From assembly GCA_013100805.1 (NCBI GenBank), contig CP040000.1, positions 682,001-746,000 of the forward strand: a stretch of 64,000 nt of DNA, given 5' to 3'. Below the pieces are notes generated by a model. It was given only the letters and a program-made list of their open reading frames with translations. It had not been told where the DNA came from and did not search any database. Of the stretch, positions 25,799 through 34,649 are shown one piece after another (within the stretch, counting starts at the first letter, position 1; every line of letters begins with the position of its first letter). Origin of the DNA: Candidatus Saccharibacteria bacterium oral taxon 488 (GTDB taxonomy: Bacteria > Patescibacteriota > Saccharimonadia > Saccharimonadales > Saccharimonadaceae). The position numbers and the translations under genes are program-made.

Positions 25799-26281
25799 TT
25801 ATACCACGCTGAGGCGTGACATCGCTGCATGGGTGATAGCCGCCGCGAGCGCATCAGCACAGTCATCTGGCTTGGGCGCTTGGCTGAGGCCTAGGTTGAG
25901 GCGCACCATTTCTTGGATTTGTTTTTTGTCAGCCTTGCCATAGCCAGTCAGTGTCTGTTTGATCTGAAGCGGCGTGTATTCACTGATCGCGAGACCCGCC
26001 TTGTGCCCAGTCAGCATCGCCACGCCGCGAGCATGAGCCACAGAGATAGCAGTAGTGACATTGCGGGCAAAAAACAACTTTTCAATCGACATCACCTCAG
26101 GTTTGGTCTCAGCGATGATCTCCGTCAGGCCATCAAAAATCTCCGCCAGCCGCTCGTCTAGCGGCGTGTGGGCGGGCGTCCTGATCACACCGGCCGTCAC
26201 CAGCCGGTAGCCGCCCTGCTTCGCGTCAATAACACCAAAGCCCAAAATACCAGTTCCTGGATCAATGCCGATAATTCTCAT
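25799..26281 (-). CDS. ruvC: Holliday junction resolvase RuvC
   Basis: The 160-residue RNase H-fold nuclease starts MRIIGIDPGTGILGFGVI (first catalytic Asp) and has IEKLFFARNVTTAISVAHARG (catalytic Glu), LQIKQTLTGYGKADKKQIQ and DDCADALAAAITH (last catalytic Asp pair). It cuts junctions held by RuvAB. ATG 26281 follows TGCTATAAT (box 26289-26294) by seven bases; the reading from 26332 is rejected because it spans the promoter. Confidence 0.96.
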   Translation of the reverse strand: MRIIGIDPGTGILGFGVIDAKQGGYRLVTAGVIRTPAHTPLDERLAEIFDGLTEIIAETKPEVMSIEKLFFARNVTTAISVAHARGVAMLTGHKAGLAISEYTPLQIKQTLTGYGKADKKQIQEMVRLNLGLSQAPKPDDCADALAAAITHAAMSRLSVV

Positions 26282-26353
26282 GTGGTTTATTATAGCACCC
26301 AGCCGGTGACAATAATTAATGCAAGCAGCCACCTCGACGAGCTACTCGCCAAG

Positions 26354-28255
26354 TTATCGCTTGCCGCGCGTGATGGTGTGTTTCAGCCGCGTAGCAGCCC
26401 GGCCGATTTCCCAGCGCCACTGCCAGCCAGCATAACCAACCGCCAGCAGACTGACGCCGCCGAGCACCCACCAGCCCCACATCGCGCCCGTCACCTGCTT
26501 GACCTGCTCCGGCGCAAAGCCAGTTTTCGGTGCAGTAGCCAGCGCGACCTTGCGGCAACGGCGAGTCTTTGGATTGCGTTCAAAGCCTTCGGGACACTCC
26601 TTCAACACGTCACTATCAGCGGCAATTTTCTTACAGCGCCCGGTGGCGGGATTACGAAACTTACCATCGGGACATGGCTTTAGGGTTTTGGCGGCCGCGG
26701 CTGCAATTGACCGGCACCGACCGGTTATCTCGCTCCGATAATACCCTTCACGACACGGCGTTTGGGTTTTGAGCTTGCTGATATTGCGGCACCGACCGGT
26801 TTCTGGTGAACGATATTGGCCGGGCTTACACGGCGCAAGTTCTGGCTCGTTCACGATATTACGACAGCGGCCCGTCTCCGGTGAACGGTACTGCCCCGGA
26901 CGGCACGGCGTCGGCACTGGCTCCACTGGCTCCTTGACACAACGGCCCGTGAGCTCGTGACGCACATAGCCCGCCTTGCAATCTGGCCACTGCTTGAATT
27001 CGTTGGGCTGAGCCGGTGTCGGTGAAAATGTTACCTTCCATTCCCCGTCAAGTAGGCTCCACGACGAGTCCTTGGCCAGGCCAGCAAACGATGTCTGGTC
27101 AATTTCATTGCCGCCAGCATCCAACGCGTACACCTCGCCACTGCCGGTTTTTGTTAATTTGAGGTTTGTCTCTGCCAGGCGAACGACATGCAGCGCCCCG
27201 GCCGCCAGCTCGATATTCCTGAATGTGTGCGTCGTGTCCTTATTCTTACCTCGACCCTTCACGAGAATGGTGCAGCCAGTGAGGTCGAGGTCGCTGGTCC
27301 CGGCGTTAATAATCTCGATAAACGGCGCGTCAACATTGGTCGCGATCTCATGTAATTTCAAGCCGCTGCAGCGATTGCTCGGTGGTGCCGGATCAACTGG
27401 CGGACGCGGCTCGTCAGGCTCGCTGCACGCTGGCAGTTCACGCAAACGCGGCGCCTCGCCGACCGAAAAATCGCTGGCGTTATTATCCGTATCAGTCACC
27501 ACGCCATTTGTTTGGCAGCGCCAGGCGTGTAGCTTGCCGCCTAGCGTAATTGGACTACCCTCACGCTCTGACGCCGCACCCCAGCCAACCAGATCCGACA
27601 CCCGCCCATCACTCATCACCAATTTGACAGAGCCGCCGGTTTTTGCCAGCACTTTCTTGCTATCAAACCGCAGATCAGCCTGCTCATCGGTTAGCCGGCT
27701 ATCACCGACCACCAACACCCCGCCCGCCGGCACTACTAGCTCAGTCGAGATTATTTTAAGCGTCGTCACCTGCCCCTTCTGGCTAATATACTGCAGCGTC
27801 CAACCAGCGATATTGACTGGCCCTGACGACGGATTGTAGAGTTCAACGTACGTGCCGTGCGCCGTATCGAGACCAACTTTGGTGATCAAGAGTTTGGCTG
27901 ATGTGCGAGCCGCGGCTGACGGTGCAGGAGGTTCGGAAGGCGTTGGCTTGGCCGGTGCGGGTGTCGACGGAGTCGTGGTCGGCGTTGACGGAGCGGGCGT
28001 AGACGTAGATGCAGACGTGCCGCCAGAAGTCGTGTCCGGTGTAGCTGCTGTTGGAGCTGATGGCCCAGTCGGAGCTGCCGGGCTGGGCGCTGGATTGGCT
28101 GGCCGGGGCGCAGGCGTGTGGGTTGGCGCAACCGGTGTCGAGCCGCTAGCAGGAGGTGCGGCCTCTGGTGGGGAGTCGCTCGCAAACGCCACCACCGGCT
28201 GGAACACCAGCGCAATTATCGTTGACATAAGTAGTAGGCGGGTCAAAACCTTCAT
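26354..28255 (-). CDS. Surface protein with two lamin-tail domains and six Cys repeats
   Basis: A 633-residue secreted protein. Signal peptide 1-26, Pro/Thr/Ala-rich linker about 27-115, first lamin-tail (LTD) domain about 118-270 (LLITKVGLDTAHGTYVELYN, VNIAGWTLQYI), second LTD about 300-430 (LHEIATNVDAPFIEIIN, DLTGCTI), then six repeats of the form CxxGxxRxxxTGRC(R/K)xI between about 435 and 575, a final membrane helix (WGWWVLGGVSLLAVGYAGW) and a basic end. LTDs in bacteria are cell-surface binding domains. The repeats, each with two cysteines 11 residues apart, probably form small disulfide loops. No sortase signal. Confidence 0.88.
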   Translation of the reverse strand: MKVLTRLLLMSTIIALVFQPVVAFASDSPPEAAPPASGSTPVAPTHTPAPRPANPAPSPAAPTGPSAPTAATPDTTSGGTSASTSTPAPSTPTTTPSTPAPAKPTPSEPPAPSAAARTSAKLLITKVGLDTAHGTYVELYNPSSGPVNIAGWTLQYISQKGQVTTLKIISTELVVPAGGVLVVGDSRLTDEQADLRFDSKKVLAKTGGSVKLVMSDGRVSDLVGWGAASEREGSPITLGGKLHAWRCQTNGVVTDTDNNASDFSVGEAPRLRELPACSEPDEPRPPVDPAPPSNRCSGLKLHEIATNVDAPFIEIINAGTSDLDLTGCTILVKGRGKNKDTTHTFRNIELAAGALHVVRLAETNLKLTKTGSGEVYALDAGGNEIDQTSFAGLAKDSSWSLLDGEWKVTFSPTPAQPNEFKQWPDCKAGYVRHELTGRCVKEPVEPVPTPCRPGQYRSPETGRCRNIVNEPELAPCKPGQYRSPETGRCRNISKLKTQTPCREGYYRSEITGRCRSIAAAAAKTLKPCPDGKFRNPATGRCKKIAADSDVLKECPEGFERNPKTRRCRKVALATAPKTGFAPEQVKQVTGAMWGWWVLGGVSLLAVGYAGWQWRWEIGRAATRLKHTITRGKR

Positions 28256-28322
28256 TGTGAACTCCCTGCTTGGCTTATGTTGACTGATTATATTGTAAAA
28301 GAAATTCCTCCGAAACGCAAAA

Positions 28323-28342
28323 GAGCGCCGTCGGGGGCGCTC
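28323..28342 (-). terminator. Rho-independent terminator of yebC
   Basis: Hairpin GAGCGCC / GGCGCTC with a six-base loop; on the minus strand it is followed by TTTTGCGTTT, 33 bases after the yebC stop. Confidence 0.8.
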
Positions 28343-28374
28343 AATACATAGTCGATGTATAGCCTGAGCGAAGA

Positions 28375-29091
28375 TTACTCCGCAGTGATATCGGCATTGG
28401 TATGCACATTCACAACGTCGTCTAGGTCATCCAGCGCATCAACCACCTTCATCAATTTCTGTGCGGTTTCCGAATCGGCAATCTCGACCGGCGTATTAGC
28501 GATGTAGCGCAGTTCGGCATCTTTCACTTTCAAGCCCTGATCAGCCAATGCATTTCTGACGCTCGCCAAATCTTTCAACTCGGTATAGACAATGATCTCG
28601 CCGTCTTCCTCGACCGCGTCCTCAGCGCCAGCATCTAAAATCTGGAGGAGTAATTCCTCACCCGTACCCTCCACGGTGATCACACCCTTGCGGGTAAACT
28701 GAAACGCCACACTACCAGCGTCAGCGATCCGCCCGCCATTTTTGACCAGTGCAGTTTTCACTTCTGGCAAAGTGCGGTTGCGATTATCGGTCGCCGTCTC
28801 GATGATGATACCAACACCACCAGGACCATAACCTTCATAGGTAATTTCTTCCAGTGCCGCTGCGCTCTTATCCGCCACGCGGTCAATCGCCCGCTGAATG
28901 TTAGCACTCGGCATGTTGGCTGCCTTGGCTTTTTCAATCGCCATTGCCAAACTTGCATTCAACGCTGGGTCAGTGCCACCGCGAGCCGCGATTGCAATTT
29001 GATTACCCAATTTCGTGAAAATCGCGCCACGCTTCGCATCAACAATCGCCTTCTGCCGGTGCGTCGTCGCCCATTTACTGTGTCCTGCCAT
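28375..29091 (-). CDS. yebC: YebC/PmpR family regulatory or translation factor
   Basis: The 238-residue protein starts MAGHSKWATTHRQKAIVDAKRG and has ANMPSANIQRAIDR and EGYGPGGVGIIIE, all diagnostic of the family. YebC proteins were described as transcription regulators and more recently as factors that relieve ribosome stalling. GGAGGC precedes the ATG, and TGCTATACT lies upstream. Single-gene unit with its own terminator. Confidence 0.96.
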   Translation of the reverse strand: MAGHSKWATTHRQKAIVDAKRGAIFTKLGNQIAIAARGGTDPALNASLAMAIEKAKAANMPSANIQRAIDRVADKSAAALEEITYEGYGPGGVGIIIETATDNRNRTLPEVKTALVKNGGRIADAGSVAFQFTRKGVITVEGTGEELLLQILDAGAEDAVEEDGEIIVYTELKDLASVRNALADQGLKVKDAELRYIANTPVEIADSETAQKLMKVVDALDDLDDVVNVHTNADITAE

Positions 29092-29148
29092 GTGTCTATG
29101 CCTCCAGAAAATTCGTTTCTTTTAGTATAGCAGAAAACGGGAGAAGGG

Positions 29149-30027
29149 TTAACTATTGATCCGGTCGTCAATGTGTTCCGGAAAGGTAAAGCCACCGCAA
29201 TCTGATTCTATATATATCTCTTTAACGGGGACGCTATTGAAGCCTTTCTTGTCCTTAATGCGCAACCCGTATTGAGAGGAGATGATTCCCTCGTGGACAT
29301 ACAAACCCAGCATCCCTGCAACATATCCCCTGGCTGCGTTGTCGTTATTCTGCTGCAAAATCCCACATGGGACTTGTATGGCAGGACAGTGGGCGTCCTC
29401 TGGCAAAGTCACATCAGAACCTACTAAATATGCCTTGGGAAGTGATTCATCTAAATTCGACCCCCAGATATCGGAATCATCGTGCTCGAGATCCATAACG
29501 TTCTGTAAAACCTCTTTTCGACGCCGAGAATTATCCTCAGCAATCCCCACCACAAGATCCGATACGCTTATCTCATAGGAGCTCAACCTACCTTGTCCTC
29601 GCCGCATATTCAAGTCGCCGATAAACTGATACATAATTGCATCGCTGCGCTTATCGGACTCAACAAGAGGCGCTACTACCTCTTGCATCCTCTCTAAGTA
29701 CTTTTCTTTAATTACGGCTTGAGCAGTCTGTAATACTTCCTTAGTATGCAGACCCTCTCCATCCGTCGGGGCCTTATTCTCAGTGCGCTGCCTAGCAACC
29801 TCTTCCAGGTATTCATTACGTACCTTGGTAATTTCATCACATATCGCGTTTAGCCGCCGAGGTGTCATTGGCCTGCCCAGTTCCTGCGTCTCATCGTCTT
29901 GCACATCACTATAGCCCTCGACCCCACTAGGCTGTTGCTCACCATCATTAGTCGATGCGGCCGCCAACCCCCATGGACTCATCGGGCCTTGATCGCCGCT
30001 ATTTCCATCTATTCTATCTATACTCAC
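29149..30027 (-). CDS. Unknown soluble protein, second gene of a pair
   Basis: The 292-residue product starts at GTG 30027 behind GGGAGGAGAGCA. It has a disordered, acidic first 50 residues, a helical middle (about 55-190) and a C-terminal beta-rich part (YGLRIKDKKGFNSVPVKEIYIESD). No family recognised, no membrane segments. It lies 34 bases behind the 30062-30856 gene with which it shares length class, helical charged composition and C-terminal style; they are probably one operon and perhaps distant paralogues. Confidence 0.7.
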   Translation of the reverse strand: MSIDRIDGNSGDQGPMSPWGLAAASTNDGEQQPSGVEGYSDVQDDETQELGRPMTPRRLNAICDEITKVRNEYLEEVARQRTENKAPTDGEGLHTKEVLQTAQAVIKEKYLERMQEVVAPLVESDKRSDAIMYQFIGDLNMRRGQGRLSSYEISVSDLVVGIAEDNSRRRKEVLQNVMDLEHDDSDIWGSNLDESLPKAYLVGSDVTLPEDAHCPAIQVPCGILQQNNDNAARGYVAGMLGLYVHEGIISSQYGLRIKDKKGFNSVPVKEIYIESDCGGFTFPEHIDDRINS

Positions 30028-30061
30028 TGCTCTCCTCCCAAAATTATTGAACCGTATGGCG

Positions 30062-30856
30062 TCAGAAGCATTCCGCCTCTACAGCTACGAAAGGGACATT
30101 TGGATCCGACAACCAGCGACCCCAAGGCCCCTTAAGATCGTTATAACACGCTCTATCTCCAATGTATAGCTCAATAGAAACTGGTGGTATCAATCCTTGC
30201 TTGGTGAATTCTGCTAACTTATGAACAATTATTTCTTCAGCTTTGGCATAGCGTTCTTTTTCATCATACTCTGCAAATTTTTTGCCAAGATAGAGCATTG
30301 GAACTACCGGCCCATCGCCATACCAGCTCCGAAAACTCGCCTTCTCTTTCTCACGCAGACTCTCATCAATTGTTAGCACTGAACAATATGTTGAACGACT
30401 ATTCTTAGGATTAATATACCAAGCCAAATCGTCTTCTCCTACGCCCTGTATTAGCTTTTTCATTAGCTTACTCCGTTTATCATTTGCGAATCGGGCGACA
30501 CCTCGCACAAACCTCAAAAATGACAAATCAGCACATAGGCGATCTCTCTTTTTTTCGATCTCCTCAGGGGTCTTGATTTCGTCATACCCTAGCGCTACTA
30601 GCTGACCGAGCAATTTACCAATGTCTGTACCCATCTCTTTTACAGCAGATTCAAAATGCTTATGCCTAGGAATCAGGTCATTTGTCACCTCACTTCGCAG
30701 CGCTTCATTTCCCATCGCCATACGACGCTTTTTATTCTTTTCATATTGTTCCATAAGAGCCCCAACCTGCTTCTTGGTCTCCTCTTCAATACGTAAAACG
30801 TCAGCCTGTGTTTTACTCAGAATACCTCCTATGTTCTTTTCGCCCTTTTCGCCCAT
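30062..30856 (-). CDS. Unknown soluble protein, first gene of a pair
   Basis: A 264-residue charged, mainly helical protein (coiled coil about residues 10-75), with a C-terminal part that ends in a beta-rich region (PPVSIELYIGDRACYNDL, VPFVAVEAECF). ATG 30856 has GGAGGA seven bases upstream and is preferred over GTG 30937. The final segment SIELYIGDR / VPFVAVEAE aligns loosely with KEIYIESD / GGFTFPE of the next gene, suggesting a shared C-terminal domain. Function unknown. Confidence 0.7.
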   Translation of the reverse strand: MGEKGEKNIGGILSKTQADVLRIEEETKKQVGALMEQYEKNKKRRMAMGNEALRSEVTNDLIPRHKHFESAVKEMGTDIGKLLGQLVALGYDEIKTPEEIEKKRDRLCADLSFLRFVRGVARFANDKRSKLMKKLIQGVGEDDLAWYINPKNSRSTYCSVLTIDESLREKEKASFRSWYGDGPVVPMLYLGKKFAEYDEKERYAKAEEIIVHKLAEFTKQGLIPPVSIELYIGDRACYNDLKGPWGRWLSDPNVPFVAVEAECF

Positions 30857-31030
30857 TTCACTCCTCCGAACTAAGTAATGTATAGTTGCCTCACCAGCCA
30901 CCGCCCGAGGGCCGAACCCGAACCCGTGCTCACTCACCCCGAGGGATTAGCTGAATAAACCCATAGTAGTACATGCATCAGGTTTCCTCAAGCATGAGCG
31001 GGATCAGTAGCTCGCCACAATTGCCCACAG

Positions 31031-32485
31031 CTACTCAACCACATTACTCTCGCGCAGCCGCAGGCCGGTCTGTCGCCGCATCCACCACATTGCCCCGATA
31101 ATGACGAGGTAGATCGCGACCACCCACAGCAAGCTCAGATTCACCTCCAGCTGCGCCCAGTCCAGCCCCGCCAGCCACTGGGCGACGCCGACCATATACT
31201 GGAGCAGCCACGTCGTCGGTGCGGCGACGAGTCCAGCCACCACCGGCACATCCGCGCACACGCCAACCACAAAGGTCAGTAGCATCGCCAGCGGCACCAA
31301 TGGCAAGATTAGCACATTCGCGATCAGCGCCACATTACTGATCACGCCAAATGACGCCACCAGCAGCGGTAACGTCATGATCTGGGCCGACACCGTCTCG
31401 CCGATAATCTGCCGGATCACCCCAGGCGGCTTCGCACCAAAAAAGTATCGCTGCAGCAGCGGCGCCAGGATAATTACCCCACTAAACGCCGCAAAGCTCA
31501 ATTGCCAGCCGAGGTCATTCCAGCCAAACTGCGGATTGATGAGTAACGTCATCGCCGCAGCGACCGGTAGCAGCACCAGCGGATGAATCGTCCGGCCATA
31601 ATACCACGCGGCTAGGCTGAGGCCCGCCACCAGCCCGGCCCGCGACATGCTCGGACTGAGACCAGTCATCGCCATAAAGCCAATGATCATCACACCAGCG
31701 CTCAGCGCCGCCAGATATTTCGACACCCGAACGAACAGTCGCCGCGCCAGCCGCACTAAAATTGTTAAGTTATAGCCACTGGCTACGATGACGTGCGTCA
31801 AACCCGCAACCTGCAGCGCCGTCATCAATTCCAGCGGCAATGCCCGCCGTAAGCCCATCAAGAACCCGAGGCCCAGCGCCGCCTCCGACTCCGGCACGTA
31901 CCGTCGCACCCGCTCCGCAAACCAATCACGCACGCCCACCGCCACGTCGCCCGGCTGTTCGCGCGTCACTCGTTCAACCGCTGCCCGCGACATCCGCGCC
32001 GCAAACGCCCCGAACCCATCAGTTAGCGCGCCCCGAACCGTGACCACATCACTGCGTTTAATCGCCTGGTTATGCGCCGTCACCACCCAAACACTGCCAG
32101 GCAGTCGCCGATCATTACTCACGATATCGCCCAGCCGCAGCACTGTCCGCCCCTTTTTATCAACATCAGGATCTTCCAGCACCCGTCCACTCAGCCGCAC
32201 CGTTTGGCCGATCAGCGCTTGATAGTGCTCTAGACCAATCTGCCCCACACTGCCTCGCCACAGCCCAATGAGCGCTCCGCCAACCAAGGCTACCATGATC
32301 AGCCAGCGCCGCGCCCCGACGAGCGACGCTAGGGCCAATATCACTCCCGCCCCCAACCACATCCAGCCAGCAAACAACCCGTACGGCGCTCGCATCACGC
32401 CGATAACACCGATGACGATGCCGACACCAGCCGTCGCCAACAGCCACGACACATGCAAACGCTGAGTGAGGCCGAGAGACTTCAT
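31031..32485 (-). CDS. comEC: ComEC/Rec2-family DNA uptake channel, short form
   Basis: A 484-residue polytopic protein. The N-terminal OB-like part (DUF4131 region: LIGQTVRLSGRVLEDPDVDKKGRTVLRLGDI) is followed by the competence domain with GLTHVIVASGYNLTILVR, GLSPSMSRAGLVAGLSLAAWYYGR and PQFGWNDLGWQLSFAAFSGVI, all typical of ComEC. The C-terminal metallo-beta-lactamase nuclease domain of many ComEC proteins is missing. With the type IV pilus genes this supplies a DNA uptake route. Leaderless start six bases after TATACT (32492-32497). Confidence 0.93.
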   Translation of the reverse strand: MKSLGLTQRLHVSWLLATAGVGIVIGVIGVMRAPYGLFAGWMWLGAGVILALASLVGARRWLIMVALVGGALIGLWRGSVGQIGLEHYQALIGQTVRLSGRVLEDPDVDKKGRTVLRLGDIVSNDRRLPGSVWVVTAHNQAIKRSDVVTVRGALTDGFGAFAARMSRAAVERVTREQPGDVAVGVRDWFAERVRRYVPESEAALGLGFLMGLRRALPLELMTALQVAGLTHVIVASGYNLTILVRLARRLFVRVSKYLAALSAGVMIIGFMAMTGLSPSMSRAGLVAGLSLAAWYYGRTIHPLVLLPVAAAMTLLINPQFGWNDLGWQLSFAAFSGVIILAPLLQRYFFGAKPPGVIRQIIGETVSAQIMTLPLLVASFGVISNVALIANVLILPLVPLAMLLTFVVGVCADVPVVAGLVAAPTTWLLQYMVGVAQWLAGLDWAQLEVNLSLLWVVAIYLVIIGAMWWMRRQTGLRLRESNVVE

Positions 32486-32548
32486 ATAGTTAGTATACGC
32501 GAAGTGCGGCCAGACTTACATCAAATCACCTGAAATGGATACAATAAA

Positions 32549-32572
32549 AATCCTAGTTCATGAACTAGGATT
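32549..32572 (-). terminator. Terminator of tRNA-Lys
   Basis: Perfect inverted repeat with arms AATCCTAGTT / AACTAGGATT and a four-base loop, followed on the minus strand by TTTTTATTG, eleven bases downstream of the tRNA CCA end. Confidence 0.85.
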
Positions 32573-32582
32573 GTACTCCACT

Positions 32583-32659
32583 TGGAGGGCCCACCGGGGC
32601 TTGAACCCGGGACACCCTGCTTAAAAGGCAGGTGCTCTAACCAACTGAGCTATGGGCCC
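32583..32659 (-). tRNA. tRNA-Lys (anticodon TTT), CCA encoded
   Basis: A 77-base cloverleaf on the minus strand: acceptor GGGCCCA/TGGGCCC, D stem GCTC/GAGC, anticodon stem CCTGC/GCAGG with loop CTTTTAA (anticodon TTT), T stem CCGGG/CCCGG with loop TTCAAGC, and a genome-encoded CCA end. The discriminator base is T (U73); A73 is usual in bacterial tRNA-Lys. Confidence 0.97.
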
Positions 32660-32703
32660 GCACATGACGCGCAGCGCAACGAAGCGAGAACGCGACTTTT
32701 CAC

Positions 32704-32732
32704 ATTTTATCACAGAGGAGCGGCATTTTCAA
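32704..32732 (-). promoter_or_regulatory. Promoter of tRNA-Lys
   Basis: Minus strand TTGAAA (32727-32732), 17-base spacer, TAAAAT (32704-32709). The -35 overlaps the stop codon of the upstream membrane protein gene. Confidence 0.75.
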
Positions 32733-33220
32733 CGCTTTGTTTTCTTGGCAGCGGGCGCCTTGGCCCGAAGCGGCAAGCTCATGTCAAGCAGCCCCGCCAC
32801 CAGTCCGACGGTCGCCGCATAGCGCCACCAGTCGCTCAGCAATTTGTACGTCTTCATCGCCTCCGCATCCAAGCTCATAAACTTGCCCAGCGGCCGCACT
32901 AGCACCGCCGCCGCGAGCACGCCGACCAGCACCGCCGAGATCAGCCGTAGCAACTTGCCATGCCCCTTTGGCCCAGTGATTAATAATAGCACCAGCGGCC
33001 CCACCGTCAGGATAATCGTTACCACGACACCATTCGGTAGCCCCGCTACGTTACTGACGCCCAGCCCGCCGATCACCCCGGCCAACCACTCGGCCCACAA
33101 CTCCGCCAGCAATGCGCCAGCTGCCAGTGCCAGTGCCAACACGCCAAATCGCCGGTTCAACACGAACGCTAGTGCCGTTACCGCCACGGCCACGCCGCCA
33201 AACAACAACACCATGCTCAT
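32729..33220 (-). CDS. Polytopic membrane protein, unknown
   Basis: A 163-residue hydrophobic protein with four or five membrane helices (about 2-20, 25-50, 62-82, 90-108, 132-150) and a basic KAPAAKKTKR tail. The CvpA-like spacing of helices is possible but no diagnostic motif is seen. The ATG overlaps the stop of the DUF192 gene by four bases, so both are on one message. Confidence 0.7.
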   Translation of the reverse strand: MSMVLLFGGVAVAVTALAFVLNRRFGVLALALAAGALLAELWAEWLAGVIGGLGVSNVAGLPNGVVVTIILTVGPLVLLLITGPKGHGKLLRLISAVLVGVLAAAVLVRPLGKFMSLDAEAMKTYKLLSDWWRYAATVGLVAGLLDMSLPLRAKAPAAKKTKR

Positions 33221-33705
33221 CGCTGCGCCCCCGTACTAAACCGCGCAGTGACGCCCGGCTTGATGCCATGCTCCTTGGCACTACCCGCCGGCAGCTCTAA
33301 CACATACCGCGCCGGAACTGGCGTGTGATATACCTCATGCGGCTCATTGTCAGGCCAGACATCACGCTTGACGTGCACGACCTTTTTCTTGGCATCTAGC
33401 CAGATAATATCAATCGGGACGCGCATATCCTTCATCCAAATTGGTATGTCGCCGTCTTTCTCGGCCACGAACAACATCCCCTCGCCCTTACCCAGCTCCT
33501 GTCGACCGCCCAAGCCTCGCGCCCGCGTCTCGTCCGTATCAGCGACCTCTACTCGAAATGTACCCTTACCAATATCAACAGTCGTGTACGTTTTATTCAT
33601 CTGGCGCGACACCGCCCATACGCCGTAGCCGATCCCGGCCAACACGCCGAGCACGATCACCCAAATGATGATCCGCTGCACTATCGACGCCGACTCCGCA
33701 TTCAT
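33217..33705 (-). CDS. DUF192 family protein, membrane anchored
   Basis: A 162-residue protein with one N-terminal membrane helix (about 10-32) and an outside DUF192 domain: FRVEVADTDETRARGLGGRQELGKGEGMLFV, PIWMKDMRVPIDIIWLD and YVLELPAGSAKEHGIKPG are conserved in this family. Function not established. Leaderless start after TGCTATAAT (box 33712-33717) by six bases. Confidence 0.9.
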   Translation of the reverse strand: MNAESASIVQRIIIWVIVLGVLAGIGYGVWAVSRQMNKTYTTVDIGKGTFRVEVADTDETRARGLGGRQELGKGEGMLFVAEKDGDIPIWMKDMRVPIDIIWLDAKKKVVHVKRDVWPDNEPHEVYHTPVPARYVLELPAGSAKEHGIKPGVTARFSTGAQR

Positions 33706-33729
33706 ACTCCCATTATAGCAAGTTTAGCT

Positions 33730-34647
33730 TCAGGCGCCGACTTTATCTTTTTTGTTACCGCGCTTGGCATTGCGATTAATATAATCAATAATCCGACCAG
33801 CCACATTACGGCCCGTCACCTTTTCGATGCCAAATCCTGGACTGGCGTTCACTTCCAACACCAGCGCGCCGCGGTTCGAGCGCATAAAATCGACACCAGC
33901 CACCGTCAAGCCCATCGCTTTGGCGGCTTTGATGCACGTTTTTCGCTCGTCAGGAGTCAGTTTCACAATTTCTCCCAATCCGCCCTTATGCAGATTACTG
34001 CGAAAATCATCATCCAAACTCTGCCGCTTCATACTGGCCACCACCTGGCTGCCAACCACAAATGCTCGAATATCCGTGCCAGCCGACTCTTTGATAAATT
34101 CCTGCAATAGCACGTTCGTGCCGTCAGAATCACTGAGGTAAAACGCTTGCATAACCGACTTAGCAGCTTTAATTGTCTCCGCTAGCACCACGCCATTGCC
34201 ATGCGTGCCGCGCGCCAACTTGATGATCGCCGGCGTACCGCCAATCTCATCCAAGAGCACATCGATATCCGTTTCGTTGCGCGAGAACACTGTCTTTGGG
34301 ATCGCCACCCCAGCCCGGGCCAGTAACTGCGTCGAGCGCAGTTTATCCCGCGCCCGCGTAATAGCGATTGACCGATTCATAAAAAACGCCTGCGGATTCG
34401 CCATCTCTAGCTGCCGCACCACTGCTGTCCCGTAACGCGTCATATAGCTAGCAATCCGCGGAATAAACACATCAAAATTGCCGATTTCCCTGCCGCGATA
34501 AATGACTTTCGGATGCTGCTCATCGATTGACACATAGCAATTTTTATACTTGATAACTTTAACCCGATGACCATGCCTTTCAGCTTCTTCTTTAAGGCGA
34601 AGCGTAGAGTAGTTGATATTACCGTTAGATAGGATTGCAATATTCAT
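33730..34647 (-). CDS. rimK: RimK-type ATP-grasp glutamate ligase
   Basis: The 305-residue ATP-grasp protein has the RimK layout: N-terminal pre-ATP-grasp domain (FIPRIASYMTRYGTAVVRQLE), ATP lid (IIKLARGTHGNGVVLAE), LLQEFIKESAGTDIRAFVVG, and the metal/ATP end VAGVDFMRSNRGALVLEVNASPGFGIE. RimK adds glutamates to the C-terminus of ribosomal protein S6 in Proteobacteria; related enzymes act on other acceptors. Located two bases after rimB, in the same operon. Confidence 0.92.
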   Translation of the reverse strand: MNIAILSNGNINYSTLRLKEEAERHGHRVKVIKYKNCYVSIDEQHPKVIYRGREIGNFDVFIPRIASYMTRYGTAVVRQLEMANPQAFFMNRSIAITRARDKLRSTQLLARAGVAIPKTVFSRNETDIDVLLDEIGGTPAIIKLARGTHGNGVVLAETIKAAKSVMQAFYLSDSDGTNVLLQEFIKESAGTDIRAFVVGSQVVASMKRQSLDDDFRSNLHKGGLGEIVKLTPDERKTCIKAAKAMGLTVAGVDFMRSNRGALVLEVNASPGFGIEKVTGRNVAGRIIDYINRNAKRGNKKDKVGA

Positions 34648-34649
34648 AA

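Noticed and set aside
26316..28283. Long plus-strand open frames opposite the LTD gene (for example 27072-27839 and 27852-28283)
   Set aside because: Shadows of a GC-rich, Pro/Ala-rich coding strand; no ribosome sites, and the minus-strand protein has domains and a signal peptide.
31788..32222. Plus-strand open frame opposite comEC
   Set aside because: Low-complexity shadow of the comEC codons with no start signals.
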